A stretch of DNA of 40,094 bases, taken from Sulfitobacter maritimus. GTDB taxonomy: Bacteria; Pseudomonadota; Alphaproteobacteria; Rhodobacterales; Rhodobacteraceae. Positions 1-10,031 of the stretch are shown piece after piece. Within the stretch, counting starts at the first letter, position 1. Every line of letters begins with the position of its first letter. A program made the translations under genes and the position numbers. The stretch lies in contig NZ_JABVBB010000031.1 of NCBI RefSeq assembly GCF_013346665.1, positions 1 to 40,094 on the forward strand, written 5' to 3'. The notes below the pieces were generated by a model. It saw nothing but the letters and a program-made list of their open reading frames with translations, was not told where the DNA came from and did no database searches.

Positions 1-618
1 TATGAGTTGCGCTATATTCTCAACGAAGGGGCCAAGACCCTCGCCACGTCACCCATTGAGGTGGTGGAAGCTGAGATCGGCATCTCTGCCCCCGGCACAA
101 CGCGTGCTGAGACTGAGGTGGAGGTTTCATGGTCCTCAACCATTCATCCGCGTGATATGATCGCTTTGCTCCCAATGGGGGCGAAGGAGGGTGAAACCGG
201 TCAGTATTTCCGCGCAAACGACCGGACCCAAGGCAGCCTGAAAGCACCGTCGGAACCGGGGCTCTATGAAATCCGCTACATCCTGAACGAAGGATTGCGC
301 ACGCTTGCCAGCGTCCCGCTTGAGGTCGTCCCTGCAGACGCGCCGATGGATGCGGGCGCGGGGCTTTCAGCGCCTGAGACTGCGGCCCCCGGCGCCTCCA
401 TCACTGTCTCGTGGACAGGCGGTGGCAGCGGGGCGGACCAACGCATAGCGCTTGCGCGAAAGGATCAGCCGGAGTTCGCCTGGATCACCGCGCAGAAGAT
501 CGCGGAGGATAAATCGCTCACCCTGACCATGCCCGAAGAGCCGGGGCTTTATGAGCTGCGTTTCCTCGATATCTCGGAACAGACGTTGCTGGGCCGTACA
601 GTGGTGGAGGTGAAATGA
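1..618 (+). CDS. C-terminal part of a repeat-containing envelope protein (5' end outside window)
   Basis: The reading frame is open from the first base, so this is the 3' part of a longer gene. The visible 205 residues hold about two beta-rich modules of some 95 residues, each ending in a near-identical motif: GLYEIRYILNEG with (T/S)LAS..LEVV, and in the last copy GLYELRFLD. From memory, such modules follow a von Willebrand A domain in some Rhodobacterales proteins, but no VWA domain is in the window, so that link is inference. There is no transmembrane segment in the visible part. The stop overlaps the next start (ATGA), which points to one operon with the SH3 protein. Function is unknown; an extracellular or periplasmic binding role is only suggested by the module type. 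Confidence 0.75.
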   Translation, partial: YELRYILNEGAKTLATSPIEVVEAEIGISAPGTTRAETEVEVSWSSTIHPRDMIALLPMGAKEGETGQYFRANDRTQGSLKAPSEPGLYEIRYILNEGLRTLASVPLEVVPADAPMDAGAGLSAPETAAPGASITVSWTGGGSGADQRIALARKDQPEFAWITAQKIAEDKSLTLTMPEEPGLYELRFLDISEQTLLGRTVVEVK

Positions 619-1403
619 TGCGGGGTCTTATTCTCTGGGCGGCCATCGCCTGTGCCACGCTCGCCGCGCCGCTGCGGGCAGAGATCGACGGCCACGGTCC
701 AGACGCTTGGCGCGTCACCGGGGTCGCGGCGGACGATGTGCTGAACATGCGCATGGGGCCGGGGACCCGCTATCTGGTGATCGACAGTCTGCCCCCTAAT
801 GCCCGCGGCTTGCAGCAAGTCACTTGCGTGCCATTGCTGATCCCCTCAATCTACCACAAGCTAACCGAGGCGCAGCGCAACGCCCTGCCGCAGCGCTGGT
901 GCCTGATGCGCACGGGCGATTTTGCGAAAGCTGGCTGGGTCGCGCAGCGCTTTTTGATGGGGGATGTGGACCTGCCGACAGACCGCACGACGGTCGAGCG
1001 CAGCGAAATTCCGGTGCATCAAAGCGGAGATGCGATGATCGACGCGGCAGCTCGGCTGGTGGGTGACCTCTACGCTGCGTTTGAAGGGCAGAGCGGGGCT
1101 GCACAGAACCCGTTTAACCCGATCCAAGCCACACAGTTCTTCTTTTCTGGTATTACGCCCAACCTCGCAGGCCACGGTGCGGATGTTCTTTATGATGCAC
1201 AAGATTTCCAAGGCCGCATCACAAGGATCGCCGCCGATCCAGACCAGCCCATGCTGCGCGGGATGATCACGATCAATGTGGATTTCATTAATTTCGGTCA
1301 GGCCGACCGCGCTGTCTTTCGCCTGCGCAGCGATACCGCCCAATCCGGCGCACCCGTCCGCATCTTCCGCGTTGAGCATGACGGTTGGAGCTTTCCGCAA
1401 TGA
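615..1403 (+). CDS. Secreted SH3-domain protein
   Basis: 262 residues. An N-terminal signal peptide is clear (MMRGLILWAAIACATLAAPLRA, cleavage after about residue 22). Residues 30-120 look like a bacterial SH3 (SH3_3) domain: VTGVAADDVLNMRMGPGT followed by a conserved-looking GWVAQRFL end and two Cys that may pair. The C-terminal 130 residues are a second globular region I do not recognise. Bacterial SH3 domains commonly bind cell-wall or peptide ligands in the periplasm; the partner here is unknown. The start overlaps the upstream stop by four bases, and the stop overlaps the ATG of the next, broken gene in the same way, so three genes were probably one operon. A second in-frame ATG directly follows the first; either may be used. 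Confidence 0.8.
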   Translation: MMRGLILWAAIACATLAAPLRAEIDGHGPDAWRVTGVAADDVLNMRMGPGTRYLVIDSLPPNARGLQQVTCVPLLIPSIYHKLTEAQRNALPQRWCLMRTGDFAKAGWVAQRFLMGDVDLPTDRTTVERSEIPVHQSGDAMIDAAARLVGDLYAAFEGQSGAAQNPFNPIQATQFFFSGITPNLAGHGADVLYDAQDFQGRITRIAADPDQPMLRGMITINVDFINFGQADRAVFRLRSDTAQSGAPVRIFRVEHDGWSFPQ

Positions 1404-1991
1404 GGTATCTCACGCAAACCCTTTCGGGCCTCGGCGGCCTGTTGCGTGACCGTGAGCAGTGCAGCTGCTGACCCCTTGCCTTGTCAGGGCCGTTACAGCG
1501 CTCAGCCCGGTAATGTGACCCTTTCAGTTGACGGCATGGTGTATTTGGATCCCCGCAATCGCCGCGAAGGGACCGTCGATGTCACCTATGAGGGGTGCGA
1601 CCGGATTACAGTCGCGGGGCAGGGGATGCGGATGCAGATCACACGCTCAGCAACTTCTGGCTGGACCGGAACTCTGGCAAGGGGCGGGGCCACTCGTATC
1701 TTTCATTTCAATGCGGTAACGCCGCGCCCGATTGGCAGTTGGATGGACGCCTTCGGAGGTGGGGTGACCGTCCAGCGCAGGCTTGTGCTGTTGGGATCGT
1801 CCTTCACTGTCCCGCCCAGCCGCTTCAATTGCCATTGCGCCCCGGTTTGCCGGGCAGAAGCGACAAGATCTCACCATCGGTCTGGTTCTTTGGCTCCTTC
1901 TCAGGCCCCAGAAAACGCAGATTGCCATTGCCTTCAAGCTCAGCGATCAGGATCGCTTCTGGGTGCTTTTCCAACCATTGCTCAAGCGTAA
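1400..1991 (+). pseudogene. Small secreted protein gene broken by a one-base frameshift
   Basis: An ATG at 1400 overlaps the upstream stop (ATGA) and begins MRYLTQTLSGLGGLL, the first half of a signal peptide. The frame then hits a stop at 1469. One frame over, from the GTG at 1446, the sequence reads VTVSSAAADPLPCQG, the missing second half of the signal peptide with an AAA|D cleavage site, and continues as an unrecognised beta-rich domain. Deleting the single C at 1445 joins the two perfectly. So the gene is either a recent pseudogene or the base is a sequencing error. The open frame runs to 1991, about 165 bases into the convergent antiporter gene; the real end is probably near 1800 and the tail is likely antisense read-through. 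Function unknown. Confidence 0.6.
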
Positions 1992-3642
1992 ATTCCTCTG
2001 ACAGGCTGGTCACCCGGAATTCCCACCCCTGCGCGATCAGCGCGTTGGATTCAAAATAGGTCTTCCCGCCGCCAATCACCTGACCCCCAAGCGTTGCGGG
2101 CAGCGCGTGGCGCGAACTGGACTCGCGCACGCGTTGGAGTTGAAAGACATTCTCACGGCCAAACTCCGGCGCCAGATCGGTGGCCACCAGCGTGTTATAG
2201 GCGTCGTTATCCGTGGCGGAGATCAGCTTTTCATAGGCGACCAGATCAAGCCGTTCTTCGGCGGCCTTGGACAGAATATCGCCAAAAAACGTGTGGATTC
2301 CAGCATCCCGTGCGCTGCGCAGATGGGCATGGTTAGGATCCGCGATGATCACCTTTAACTCCATCTTTTCAAGCGCTTCGGCCAGTGCCACGGACCAAGG
2401 CGAACCGCCAAGGATAATCACCCCCGGCGCGGCGGAGGCTGTCAGCCCAAGCAAACGCGCCATCGGGGTTAACGTAAACCCGTGCAGCACAACAGTCGCA
2501 GCAACGAGGGCAAAGGCCAGTGGCGCAATCCGGTCCGCATCCGCAATCCCGATCTGGACCAACCGCTCGCCAAACAGCCCCGCAACAGCGACCAACACCA
2601 CACCGCGTGGCCCGGTGAAAGCCACCAAAACCCGTTCGCGCCACGGCACGTCGGAGAATGCCAGCGCTGCAAAGACGGGCAAAGGCCGTGCGATCAAAAC
2701 CACGGCCAACACGAAAAGCAGCGCGGTCAGGTTCAGCGAGGCCAATGCCGCCCAACTCATGTTGGCAGCCAAAAGGATAAAGACGCCAGAGACCAGAAGG
2801 ACCGTCGCGTGTTCTTTGAAACGGCGCAATTCGACATAGCTGGGCAGTTGGGCATTAGCGATCCAGATGCCCATGATCGTCACCGCCAGCAGCCCGGATT
2901 CGTGCAGCACATAATCCGATAGGGCAAATACCCCGAGCAACACCACGAAAAGTACCGGAACCTTCATAAATTCAGGCACATAGGCCAGACGAAACGCCCT
3001 CGCGATGGCCCAGCCCCCAGCAAGGCCCAGTAGGGTAGAGACGGCAATACCAACCGCCAGATCCTGCGCTGCGGCCCCGGCTGAACTGGAGGTCTCAAGC
3101 ACCATCACAACCTGAAACGCGAGAACGGCGGCTAAGGCGCCGACGGGATCGTTGACGATTGCCTCCCATTGCAACAGCGCGGCGGGGCGTTTTTGCAATT
3201 TGGCCTGACGCAGCAGGGGTGCGATTACCGTGGGTCCGGTCACGATCATAATGCCGCCGAACACCGCCGAAGTGGCCCAGCTGAGCCCCGCGACATAATG
3301 CAGTGTCAGCGCAGACGCGAGCCAACCCAGGGGCGCGCCGAGCACAACGAGCCGTTTCACACCCGTCGCCGCGTCCCGCAGGCTGTGGAAGTTCAGGGTC
3401 AACCCGCCTTCGAACAGGATAATTGCCACGGCGATGGAGATGATCGGCCCCAGCATATCGCCAAACTGCGTAGCGGGGTTGAGAATACCCAAGACCGGGC
3501 CAACGATCAGCCCGGCCAGCAGCATCAGCACGATAGAGGGCATCCGCAAGCGCCACGCCAGCCACTGGCTGCCGACCCCAAGCCCGCCTACGAGAGCAAA
3601 TGCAAGGACCGGGGCCAAGCCTGCTGTTTCCGCTGTCGCCAT
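1825..3642 (-). CDS. CPA-family cation/proton antiporter with TrkA-N domain
   Basis: 605 residues from the chosen start. About a dozen hydrophobic segments fill residues 5-385 and match the Na+/H+ exchanger fold of the CPA1/CPA2 family (for example GGIMIVTGPTVIAPLLRQ, ALLQWEAIVNDPVGALAAV with its acidic ND pair, and FTGPRGVVLVAVAGL). Residues 395-510 form a TrkA-N/Rossmann domain (GVIILGGSPWSVALAEALE, then IIADPNHAHLRSARDAGI), which in relatives binds nucleotide and gates ion flow. The role is inner-membrane Na+ or K+ for H+ exchange in pH and salt homeostasis; ion choice cannot be read. The frame extends 37 codons upstream, but the ATG at 3642 has a good ribosome site (GTGAGGA) and begins directly before the first membrane segment. 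It is convergent with the broken secreted-protein gene. Confidence 0.88.
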   Translation of the reverse strand: MATAETAGLAPVLAFALVGGLGVGSQWLAWRLRMPSIVLMLLAGLIVGPVLGILNPATQFGDMLGPIISIAVAIILFEGGLTLNFHSLRDAATGVKRLVVLGAPLGWLASALTLHYVAGLSWATSAVFGGIMIVTGPTVIAPLLRQAKLQKRPAALLQWEAIVNDPVGALAAVLAFQVVMVLETSSSAGAAAQDLAVGIAVSTLLGLAGGWAIARAFRLAYVPEFMKVPVLFVVLLGVFALSDYVLHESGLLAVTIMGIWIANAQLPSYVELRRFKEHATVLLVSGVFILLAANMSWAALASLNLTALLFVLAVVLIARPLPVFAALAFSDVPWRERVLVAFTGPRGVVLVAVAGLFGERLVQIGIADADRIAPLAFALVAATVVLHGFTLTPMARLLGLTASAAPGVIILGGSPWSVALAEALEKMELKVIIADPNHAHLRSARDAGIHTFFGDILSKAAEERLDLVAYEKLISATDNDAYNTLVATDLAPEFGRENVFQLQRVRESSSRHALPATLGGQVIGGGKTYFESNALIAQGWEFRVTSLSEEFTLEQWLEKHPEAILIAELEGNGNLRFLGPEKEPKNQTDGEILSLLPGKPGRNGN

Positions 3643-3972
3643 ATAGTCCTCACGATATGTCTCTGGGCCAAGGCTAGCGCGCTCAGCAATTTCCCGCCAG
3701 TCTTTACAGGACAGGTCCTGCGGCGGTGCTTGTAAAAATCTGGTTGGGGTCAAGTAGCGGTGCCGCGGTTTCGTTCAATCAATTCAGGCTATTTTCCTGG
3801 CAAAACCTAGTCTGACTTTGGGTCATAGGCCGCGCATAGACCGGGGTAGGGGTAGACATACCGCTTATTTCAAATAATCGACACGCCATCCCACCGCATA
3901 CGAAGGTATACCGTCGACCTTCCCCATCGCTTCGGTTATCAGGGGCGCAAATGCAGCATTAGGGAGCATATC

Positions 3973-6162
3973 ATGTCCGATATCATCTATACAAAAGTTG
4001 ACGAAGCACCGGAGTTGGCCTCTGCGTCGCTGTTGCCGATCATTCAGAAATTCGCCAAAGCCGCTGGTGTCAGCGTTGGCACCAAGGACATCAGCCTTGC
4101 GGGCCGTATCCTCGCGACCTTCCCCGAGCATCTGAGCGAGGCGCAGCGCCAGTCCGACGATCTGGCCGAACTGGGCCGTCTGGTGAAGACACCCGAGGCG
4201 AACGTCATCAAGCTGCCCAACATCTCCGCTTCCGTGCCGCAGCTGGTTGCCGCGATCAAAGAGCTTCAGGCCCAAGGCTATGCGCTGCCCGACTACCCCG
4301 AAGAGCCCGCCACCGACGAAGAAAAAGCCGTGCGCGCCAAGTATGATGGCATCAAAGGCTCCGCCGTGAACCCGGTTCTGCGCGAAGGCAACTCCGACCG
4401 CCGCGCGGCCAAGGCCGTGAAAAGCTTTGCCCAGTCCAACCCGCACCGCATGGGCGATTGGGCGTCGGACAGCAAGACGCATGTCTCCTCCATGTCCGGC
4501 AATGATTTTTTCTCCAACGAAGTCTCCGCCACGCTCGACAAAGCCACCGGCGCGAAGATCGTGCTTGAGACCGCGGATGGGGAGAAGGTGCTGAAAGAGG
4601 GTCTGGAGTATCCCGAAGGCACCGTGGTCGACGCGACTTTCATGAGCGCCGCGGCGTTGAAAGACTTCCTCAACACCCAGATCGAAAAGACCAAGGAAGA
4701 TGGCATCCTCTTTTCGTTGCACCTCAAAGCCACGATGATGAAGGTCTCTGACCCGATCCTCTTTGGCCACGCGGTCAAAGCCTATCTCGCGCCGGTGTTT
4801 GAAAAGCATGGCGACAAGCTGAAGGAACTGGGCGTAAACCCCAATTCCGGCCTTGGCGATCTGCTGGAGCGGGTGAAGGGCAATGATGAGATCATGGCCG
4901 ATATCGACGCCTGCATGAACGAGCGCCCGCCGATGTATATGGTCGATTCCGACAAGGGCATCACCAACCTGCATGTGTCGTCGGACGTGATCATCGACGC
5001 CTCCATGCCCGCGCTCATTCGCGCTGGCGGCAAGGGCTGGGGCCCGGACGGCAAAGAGCATGACGCCAACTGCGTGATCCCCGACAACTCCTATGCGCCG
5101 GTCTATGACGAGGCGATTAACTTCTTCAAAGAGAACGGCAAGCTGGACCCGGCGACCGCTGGCACGGTGCAGAACATCGGCCTGATGGCGCAAAAGGCCG
5201 AGGAATACGGCTCGCACCCCACCACCTTTGAACTGGCCGAAGCTGGCACCGTCAAGATGATCCTCGACGACGGCACTGTGCTGCACCAGCACAAGGTTGA
5301 GGCCGGTGACATCTGGCGTTCTTCCTCGGCCCGCAAGGCGCCGATCGAGGACTGGGTGAACCTCGCCATTTCGCGTCAGAAAGCCGAAGGCTGCCGCGCG
5401 ATCTTCTGGCTCGACGAAAACCGTGCCCATGACGCGGAGTTGATCTCCTACGTTAAACCGATCTTGGAAGCGCAAGGCGTGGCCGACAAGTTCGAGATCA
5501 TGGCCCCCCGCGAAGCCACCCGCGCCTCGCTTGAGACCATCAACAAGGGCGAGAACACCATCGCCATCACCGGCAACGTGCTGCGCGATTACCTGACCGA
5601 TCTCTTCCCAATTTTGGAACTGGCGACCTCTGCCAAGATGCTGTCGATCGTGAAGCTGATGAACGGCGGTGGGTTGTTTGAGACCGGGGCAGGCGGCTCG
5701 GCGCCCAAACACGTGCAGCAGTTGGTTGAGGAAAACCACCTGCGGTGGGACAGCTTGGGCGAGTTCTGTGCGCTTGGTGAGAGCCTGAAGTTCCTCGCCG
5801 ATGCCCGCGACAACGCCAAGGCGCGGGTGCTGGGCAACGCGGTGGAAGCCGCGACGCAGGGCATCCTCGACAATGGCCGCTCCCCCTCGCGCAAGGTTGG
5901 TGAGCCTGACAACCGCGACAGCCACTACTGGTTCGCCCGCTACTGGGCCGAAGCCGTGGCGGCACAGAGCGAAGACGCAGACCTCGCCGCGGAGTTCGCC
6001 CCCATCGCGAAAGAATTGGCAGAGAAAGAGGCCGACATCCTGTCCGAGCTTGCAGCAGCACAGGGCCAAGCGGTTGATCTGGGTGGCTACTACCACACCG
6101 ACGCAGGCAAAACTGCCGACGTGATGCGCCCGTCGAAGACGCTGAACGGCATCATCGGCTAA
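3973..6162 (+). CDS. icd: Isocitrate dehydrogenase, NADP-dependent, monomeric type
   Basis: 729 residues, the usual length for the large monomeric class (about 740). The start [17 protein letters not shown], the block [16 protein letters not shown] and the block [14 protein letters not shown] are hallmarks of this family, which is unrelated in length to the common 45-kDa dimeric enzyme. It oxidises isocitrate to 2-oxoglutarate and CO2 with reduction of NADP+ in the cytoplasmic TCA cycle. The ATG is preceded by GGGAG at a normal distance. It stands alone as one transcription unit; a GC-rich hairpin follows the stop. An ORF of 743 codons on the opposite strand is a shadow caused by the strong codon bias. 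Confidence 0.97.
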   Translation: MSDIIYTKVDEAPELASASLLPIIQKFAKAAGVSVGTKDISLAGRILATFPEHLSEAQRQSDDLAELGRLVKTPEANVIKLPNISASVPQLVAAIKELQAQGYALPDYPEEPATDEEKAVRAKYDGIKGSAVNPVLREGNSDRRAAKAVKSFAQSNPHRMGDWASDSKTHVSSMSGNDFFSNEVSATLDKATGAKIVLETADGEKVLKEGLEYPEGTVVDATFMSAAALKDFLNTQIEKTKEDGILFSLHLKATMMKVSDPILFGHAVKAYLAPVFEKHGDKLKELGVNPNSGLGDLLERVKGNDEIMADIDACMNERPPMYMVDSDKGITNLHVSSDVIIDASMPALIRAGGKGWGPDGKEHDANCVIPDNSYAPVYDEAINFFKENGKLDPATAGTVQNIGLMAQKAEEYGSHPTTFELAEAGTVKMILDDGTVLHQHKVEAGDIWRSSSARKAPIEDWVNLAISRQKAEGCRAIFWLDENRAHDAELISYVKPILEAQGVADKFEIMAPREATRASLETINKGENTIAITGNVLRDYLTDLFPILELATSAKMLSIVKLMNGGGLFETGAGGSAPKHVQQLVEENHLRWDSLGEFCALGESLKFLADARDNAKARVLGNAVEAATQGILDNGRSPSRKVGEPDNRDSHYWFARYWAEAVAAQSEDADLAAEFAPIAKELAEKEADILSELAAAQGQAVDLGGYYHTDAGKTADVMRPSKTLNGIIG

Positions 6163-6184
6163 AGCGGCTCATACAAAACCCTGT

Positions 6185-6206
6185 CGCGCCCTCAATTGGG
6201 GGCGCG
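6185..6206 (+). terminator. Hairpin after icd
   Basis: A nine-pair stem (CGCGCCCTC with GGGGGCGCG, including one G-T pair) with an AATT loop lies 23 bases after the icd stop. There is no clean T tract after it, so it may act as a factor-dependent or weak terminator for icd, and it also separates icd from the convergent puuD. Confidence 0.5.
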
Positions 6207-6268
6207 GCGGGACGTCAAACAGCGGATATATTAAGACAAATCAGCGGTGTTACACGCACAGCGTCGAT

Positions 6269-7501
6269 CTACTGCGTCCGCACCTCACGCACCCAAGCCA
6301 CAATCGCCTGACGCGCCTGCGCGTCCATCTGGATCGCATTTGGCGGCGGCATCGCATGGCTCACCCCCGCCTGTAGGTAAATCGCGCTGGCCTGACGCGC
6401 CACATCGCCGGGGGTGTCCAGATGCACCCCCTTGGGCGCCCAGCGAAGCCCCTCCCACACCGGCTCGCGCGCGTGGCACATCGAACAATTGCCGATCACC
6501 GCATCATAGGCCGCATCAAAACTCTCCACCGAGGCAAAGCGCTCCTCATAAGGCGTAAGCGCCCGCGCCTCGGCCTCCTCCCACGTTTCACCATTGCGCA
6601 GGGTCGACAGCCACGCGATCAGCACCATGAGCAACACCGTCACCGCCCACGTCCAATGCGGGCCTTTGCCGGTCTTGTGCATCGTGTTGAAATAATGCCG
6701 GATCGTGACCCCGGTGAGGAAAATCAGGCTGGCGATGATCCAAGCGTACTGCGTGCCAAAGGCCAGCGGATAGTGGTTCGACAGCATCAAGAACACGACC
6801 GGCAGCGTTAGGTAGTTGTTGTGGGTCGAGCGCACCTTGGCGATCTTGCCATATTTCGCATCCGGCGTGCGCCCGGCCTTGAGGTCAGCGACCACGATCC
6901 GCTGGTTGGGCATGATCTGGAAAAACACATTCCCGGTCATGATCGTGGCGGTAAAGGCTCCCAGATGCAGCAGCGCGGCGCGACCTGTGAAAATCTGGTT
7001 ATAGCCCCAAGACATGATCACGAGGACGACAAAGAGCAGCAGCATCAACAGGGTCGGGGTGTCGGCCAGCTTGGATTTGCACATCGCATCATAAAGCAGC
7101 CAACCGATGGTGAGCGAGCCGCCAGAGATCAAAATCCCCTGCCAAAGCGCCAGATCAGCCTTGGTCGGATCAAGCAGGAACAACTCCCCGCCAACCCAAT
7201 AGATGATCATCAGCAGCGCGGCGCCCGAGAGCCACGTCGAATAGCTCTGCCACTTGTGCCAGGTCAGATGCTCCGGCATCCGCGCCGGGGCCACCATGTA
7301 TTTGACGGTGTGGTAGAAACCGCCGCCATGCACTTCCCATTCTTCGCCAGACGCCCCCTGGGGCAGGGCGTCATTGGGCTTGAGCATCAAATCCAGCGCG
7401 ATGAAATAGAAACTCGCCCCGATCCACGCCATCGCGGTGATGACATGCAGCCACCGGACCGAAAATGCGATCCAGTCCCATAGGATGGCTAAGTCGTACA
7501 T
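6269..7501 (-). CDS. puuD: Urate hydroxylase PuuD (membrane urate oxidase with cytochrome c)
   Basis: 410 residues. The first 300 form eight or so membrane segments with the pattern of the PuuD family (MAWIGASFYFIALDLML, VHGGGFYHTVKYMVAP, SWGYNQIFTGRAALLHLGAF), including several conserved His. The last 90 residues are a soluble cytochrome c domain with heme motif C339-S-M-C342-H343 and a likely distal Met in AMPPPNAI. The family oxidises urate to 5-hydroxyisourate, passing electrons to the respiratory chain through the c-type heme rather than making H2O2. The ATG follows GGAGGA with seven bases of spacing. It diverges from the LysR gene next door, which is therefore a candidate regulator, though this is not shown. 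Confidence 0.93.
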   Translation of the reverse strand: MYDLAILWDWIAFSVRWLHVITAMAWIGASFYFIALDLMLKPNDALPQGASGEEWEVHGGGFYHTVKYMVAPARMPEHLTWHKWQSYSTWLSGAALLMIIYWVGGELFLLDPTKADLALWQGILISGGSLTIGWLLYDAMCKSKLADTPTLLMLLLFVVLVIMSWGYNQIFTGRAALLHLGAFTATIMTGNVFFQIMPNQRIVVADLKAGRTPDAKYGKIAKVRSTHNNYLTLPVVFLMLSNHYPLAFGTQYAWIIASLIFLTGVTIRHYFNTMHKTGKGPHWTWAVTVLLMVLIAWLSTLRNGETWEEAEARALTPYEERFASVESFDAAYDAVIGNCSMCHAREPVWEGLRWAPKGVHLDTPGDVARQASAIYLQAGVSHAMPPPNAIQMDAQARQAIVAWVREVRTQ

Positions 7502-7600
7502 TTGGGTTCCTCCAGAATCTCATCTGCGCGTAGTCTAGGCAGCGGGACATTATATCGCTATGCCTGCTCAAGGCCCAGCAGCATCAAATAAATCAGAATA

Positions 7601-8509
7601 ATGTCTTACCTCAACAACATCCGCACCTTTGTCCGCGTCTATGAGCTTGGCAGCATGTCCGCCGCCGGGCGCGATCTGCGCATTTCGCCTGCGGTCACCT
7701 CCTCGCGTATTTCTCAGCTGGAGGACCACCTCGGCGTGCGCCTGTTCCAACGCACCACCCGCAGCCTTGCGCCGACCGATCAGGGCAAGACCTTCTACGG
7801 CGCGGCCTGCGAAGTGCTTGAGGCCGTAGAGAACGCCGAAGCGCAGGTCACCCAGATGACCGACAACCCCAAAGGCGCGCTCTATATCGCGGCCCCTTTA
7901 GGGGTCGGCAGACGCCTGATCGCGCCGCAGGTGCCGGGGTTTCTTGAGCGCTACCCAGAGGTTAAGCTGCGCCTCAGGCTCACCGATCGCAAAGTGGACC
8001 TGACGACGGAGGGGCTCGACCTCGCCTTCTTTCTGGGCAATCCCGAAGACAGCAATCTGCGCATCCGCAAAATCGCCGACGTGCGCCGTGTGCTCTGTGC
8101 CGCGCCGGACTACATCGCCCGGCGCGGGCATCCAAAAGACGGGGCCACGCTGCTTTCTGATAACCATGAATGTCTGAACCTGCGCTTCCCCGGCGCGCGA
8201 GAGTTCCAGTGGCGTCTGATGACCGCTGAGGGGCCGCAGCGGTTCCGCGTCACCGGGCGCTTTGAATCAGACGATGGCGACGTGCTGACCGATTGGGCGC
8301 TCAGCGGGCAGGGCATCGCGCTGAAACCCGTGTTCGAGGTGACCGATCACCTGCACGCGGGCCGTCTTGTCCCGGTTTGCGAGGATACGCCGCCAGAGCC
8401 CATTCAGATGGCCTGTCTCTTTACCCACCGCAAAGGGCAAGATCCCAAGACGCGGCTGTTCATGGAATATATCATTGAAAAGATCGCGGATATCGTCAGC
8501 GCGGAATAG
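7601..8509 (+). CDS. LysR-family transcriptional regulator
   Basis: 302 residues. Residues 1-60 are the LysR winged helix-turn-helix (FVRVYELGSMSAAGRDLRIS, SRISQLEDHLGVRLFQRTTR). Residues 90-295 form the periplasmic-binding-like effector domain of the CrgA/AaeR-type group. It should act in the cytoplasm as a DNA-binding regulator responding to a small molecule. It is divergent from puuD (99 bases between starts) and convergent with the aldehyde dehydrogenase gene; LysR proteins often control the divergent neighbour, so puuD is the first target to test. The Shine-Dalgarno before the ATG is poor. The effector is unknown. Confidence 0.9.
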   Translation: MSYLNNIRTFVRVYELGSMSAAGRDLRISPAVTSSRISQLEDHLGVRLFQRTTRSLAPTDQGKTFYGAACEVLEAVENAEAQVTQMTDNPKGALYIAAPLGVGRRLIAPQVPGFLERYPEVKLRLRLTDRKVDLTTEGLDLAFFLGNPEDSNLRIRKIADVRRVLCAAPDYIARRGHPKDGATLLSDNHECLNLRFPGAREFQWRLMTAEGPQRFRVTGRFESDDGDVLTDWALSGQGIALKPVFEVTDHLHAGRLVPVCEDTPPEPIQMACLFTHRKGQDPKTRLFMEYIIEKIADIVSAE

Positions 8510-8535
8510 GGCGAAGACCTAGAAACAAAGAAAAA

Positions 8536-8560
8536 GGGCAGGGCCATCACAGCCCCGCCC
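8536..8560 (-). terminator. Rho-independent terminator of the aldehyde dehydrogenase gene
   Basis: Read on the minus strand, GGGCGGGGC and GCCCTGCCC form a nine-position stem with one mismatch around a seven-base loop, followed by TTTTTCTTTGTTTCT. It lies 31 bases after the dehydrogenase stop. The poly-A side also places it just after the convergent LysR gene, but the T tract serves the minus strand. Confidence 0.8.
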
Positions 8561-8591
8561 CCCTGTCTTAAGCGACAGCGTTCTGCGGCAA

Positions 8592-10031
8592 TCAGTCGTT
8601 CGACCAGCCGGAAACCGCTTTGACTTCGCAGAAGTCCTCGATCCCCCATACGCCGCCTTCGCGGCCATTGCCCGAGCGCTTCATCCCCCCAAAAGGTGCG
8701 CCAGCGCCACGGCTTTCGCCATTCATCTCAACCATGCCGGAGCGCAGTTGTTTTGCCAGACGGTTGCGGCGTGCGCCGTCTTGGGACTGGACGTAGTTGG
8801 TCAGCCCGTAGACCGTGTCATTGGCCATTTCGACCGCCTGTTCTTCGCTCTCGAACTTCATGATCGACAGAACAGGGCCAAAGATCTCTTCGCGGGCGAT
8901 GGTCATGTCGGGGGTCACATCAGCAAAGACGGTTGGTTTGACATAGAACCCACGGTTCAGATGTTCCGGACGCCCGGTGCCACCCGCAACGAGCCGCGCG
9001 CCTTCGTCGATGCCTTTTTGGATCAGGTCTTGGATCTTGCCCCACTGGCTTTCGTTGACCACTGGCCCGATATGGTTGCCTTCTTCGTTGGCAGGACCAA
9101 CGGCGATTTTGCCAGCCACTTCGGCGGCGGTCTCGACCGCTTGGTCATAGGCGCTGGCTTCGACGATCATCCGGCTTGGGGCATTACAGCTTTGGCCAGA
9201 GTTGTTCATCATATGCTGAACACCGCGTTTCACCGCCTTGTCATCGGCATCGGCAAACACAAGGTTCGCGCCTTTGCCGCCCAGTTCAAGATGCACTTTC
9301 TTAAGCGTATCTGCGGCGTTTTTAGAAATCGCGATGCCCGCGCGGGTGGAGCCGGTGAAGCTCACCATATCCACGTCCTCATGGCCGGTCAGCGCTGTAC
9401 CCACACCTTGACCGTCGCCGTTGACGAGGTTGAACACACCAGCGGGGAAGCCGGCCTCATCCATCATCTCGGCAAAGAGAACCGCGCTCAGCGGGCTTTC
9501 CTCAGAGGGTTTGAGGATCATGGTGCAACCGGCAGCCACAGCCGCGCCAACCTTGAGCGTCACTTGGTTCATCGGCCAGTTCCACGGCGTGATCATCGCC
9601 ACCACGCCCACGGCTTCGTAGATGATCCGGTCATTCGGTGCGTGATCGCCCAAGGGTTTGATAAACTTGAAGTCTTTGGCCGCTTTGATGAAGTTTTTCA
9701 TATGGCTATAGCCCGCGCCCCACTGGGCGGAGCGTGCCAGATCAATCGGTGCGCCCATCTCGGTGCTGATCGCCTGGGCCATCTCTTCGGCACGGTTCTT
9801 GTAGATCTCGACAAGTTTCTCCATCAGCGCGATGCGCTCTTCCGGAGGGGTGGCGATCCAACCGGGCAGGGCCGCCTTGGCCGCTGCAACAGCGGCATCA
9901 ACATCGGCCTGACCGCCCAGCGAAATGACAGTGCAAGGCTCTTCGGTGGAGGGGTTGATGACCTGATATTCGCGGCCATCTTGCGGTGCGACCCATTTGC
10001 CATCGATGTAGAAATCACGTTTTTCGATCAT
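8592..10031 (-). CDS. NAD(P)-dependent aldehyde dehydrogenase
   Basis: 479 residues, full length for the ALDH superfamily. Key motifs are present: MITPWNWPMNQ (Rossmann region), SFTGSTRAG, catalytic Glu249 in LELGGKGAN and catalytic Cys282 in NSGQSCNAPSRM, and the C-terminal APFGGMKRSGNGREGG. It oxidises an aldehyde to the acid in the cytoplasm. The Cys context GQSCNAPSR and the overall form resemble broad-specificity or semialdehyde-type enzymes, but the substrate cannot be read from sequence. A clear ribosome site (GGAG, six bases) precedes the ATG. It appears monocistronic with its own terminator. Confidence 0.93.
   Translation of the reverse strand: MIEKRDFYIDGKWVAPQDGREYQVINPSTEEPCTVISLGGQADVDAAVAAAKAALPGWIATPPEERIALMEKLVEIYKNRAEEMAQAISTEMGAPIDLARSAQWGAGYSHMKNFIKAAKDFKFIKPLGDHAPNDRIIYEAVGVVAMITPWNWPMNQVTLKVGAAVAAGCTMILKPSEESPLSAVLFAEMMDEAGFPAGVFNLVNGDGQGVGTALTGHEDVDMVSFTGSTRAGIAISKNAADTLKKVHLELGGKGANLVFADADDKAVKRGVQHMMNNSGQSCNAPSRMIVEASAYDQAVETAAEVAGKIAVGPANEEGNHIGPVVNESQWGKIQDLIQKGIDEGARLVAGGTGRPEHLNRGFYVKPTVFADVTPDMTIAREEIFGPVLSIMKFESEEQAVEMANDTVYGLTNYVQSQDGARRNRLAKQLRSGMVEMNGESRGAGAPFGGMKRSGNGREGGVWGIEDFCEVKAVSGWSND

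Noticed and set aside
1595..2059. 154-codon ORF after the broken secreted-protein gene
   Set aside because: Another frame of the same region, and mostly antisense to the antiporter gene.
3865..6096. 743-codon ORF opposite icd
   Set aside because: Shadow frame: its composition is that of reverse-read high-GC codons, and icd on the other strand is an unmistakable full-length enzyme.
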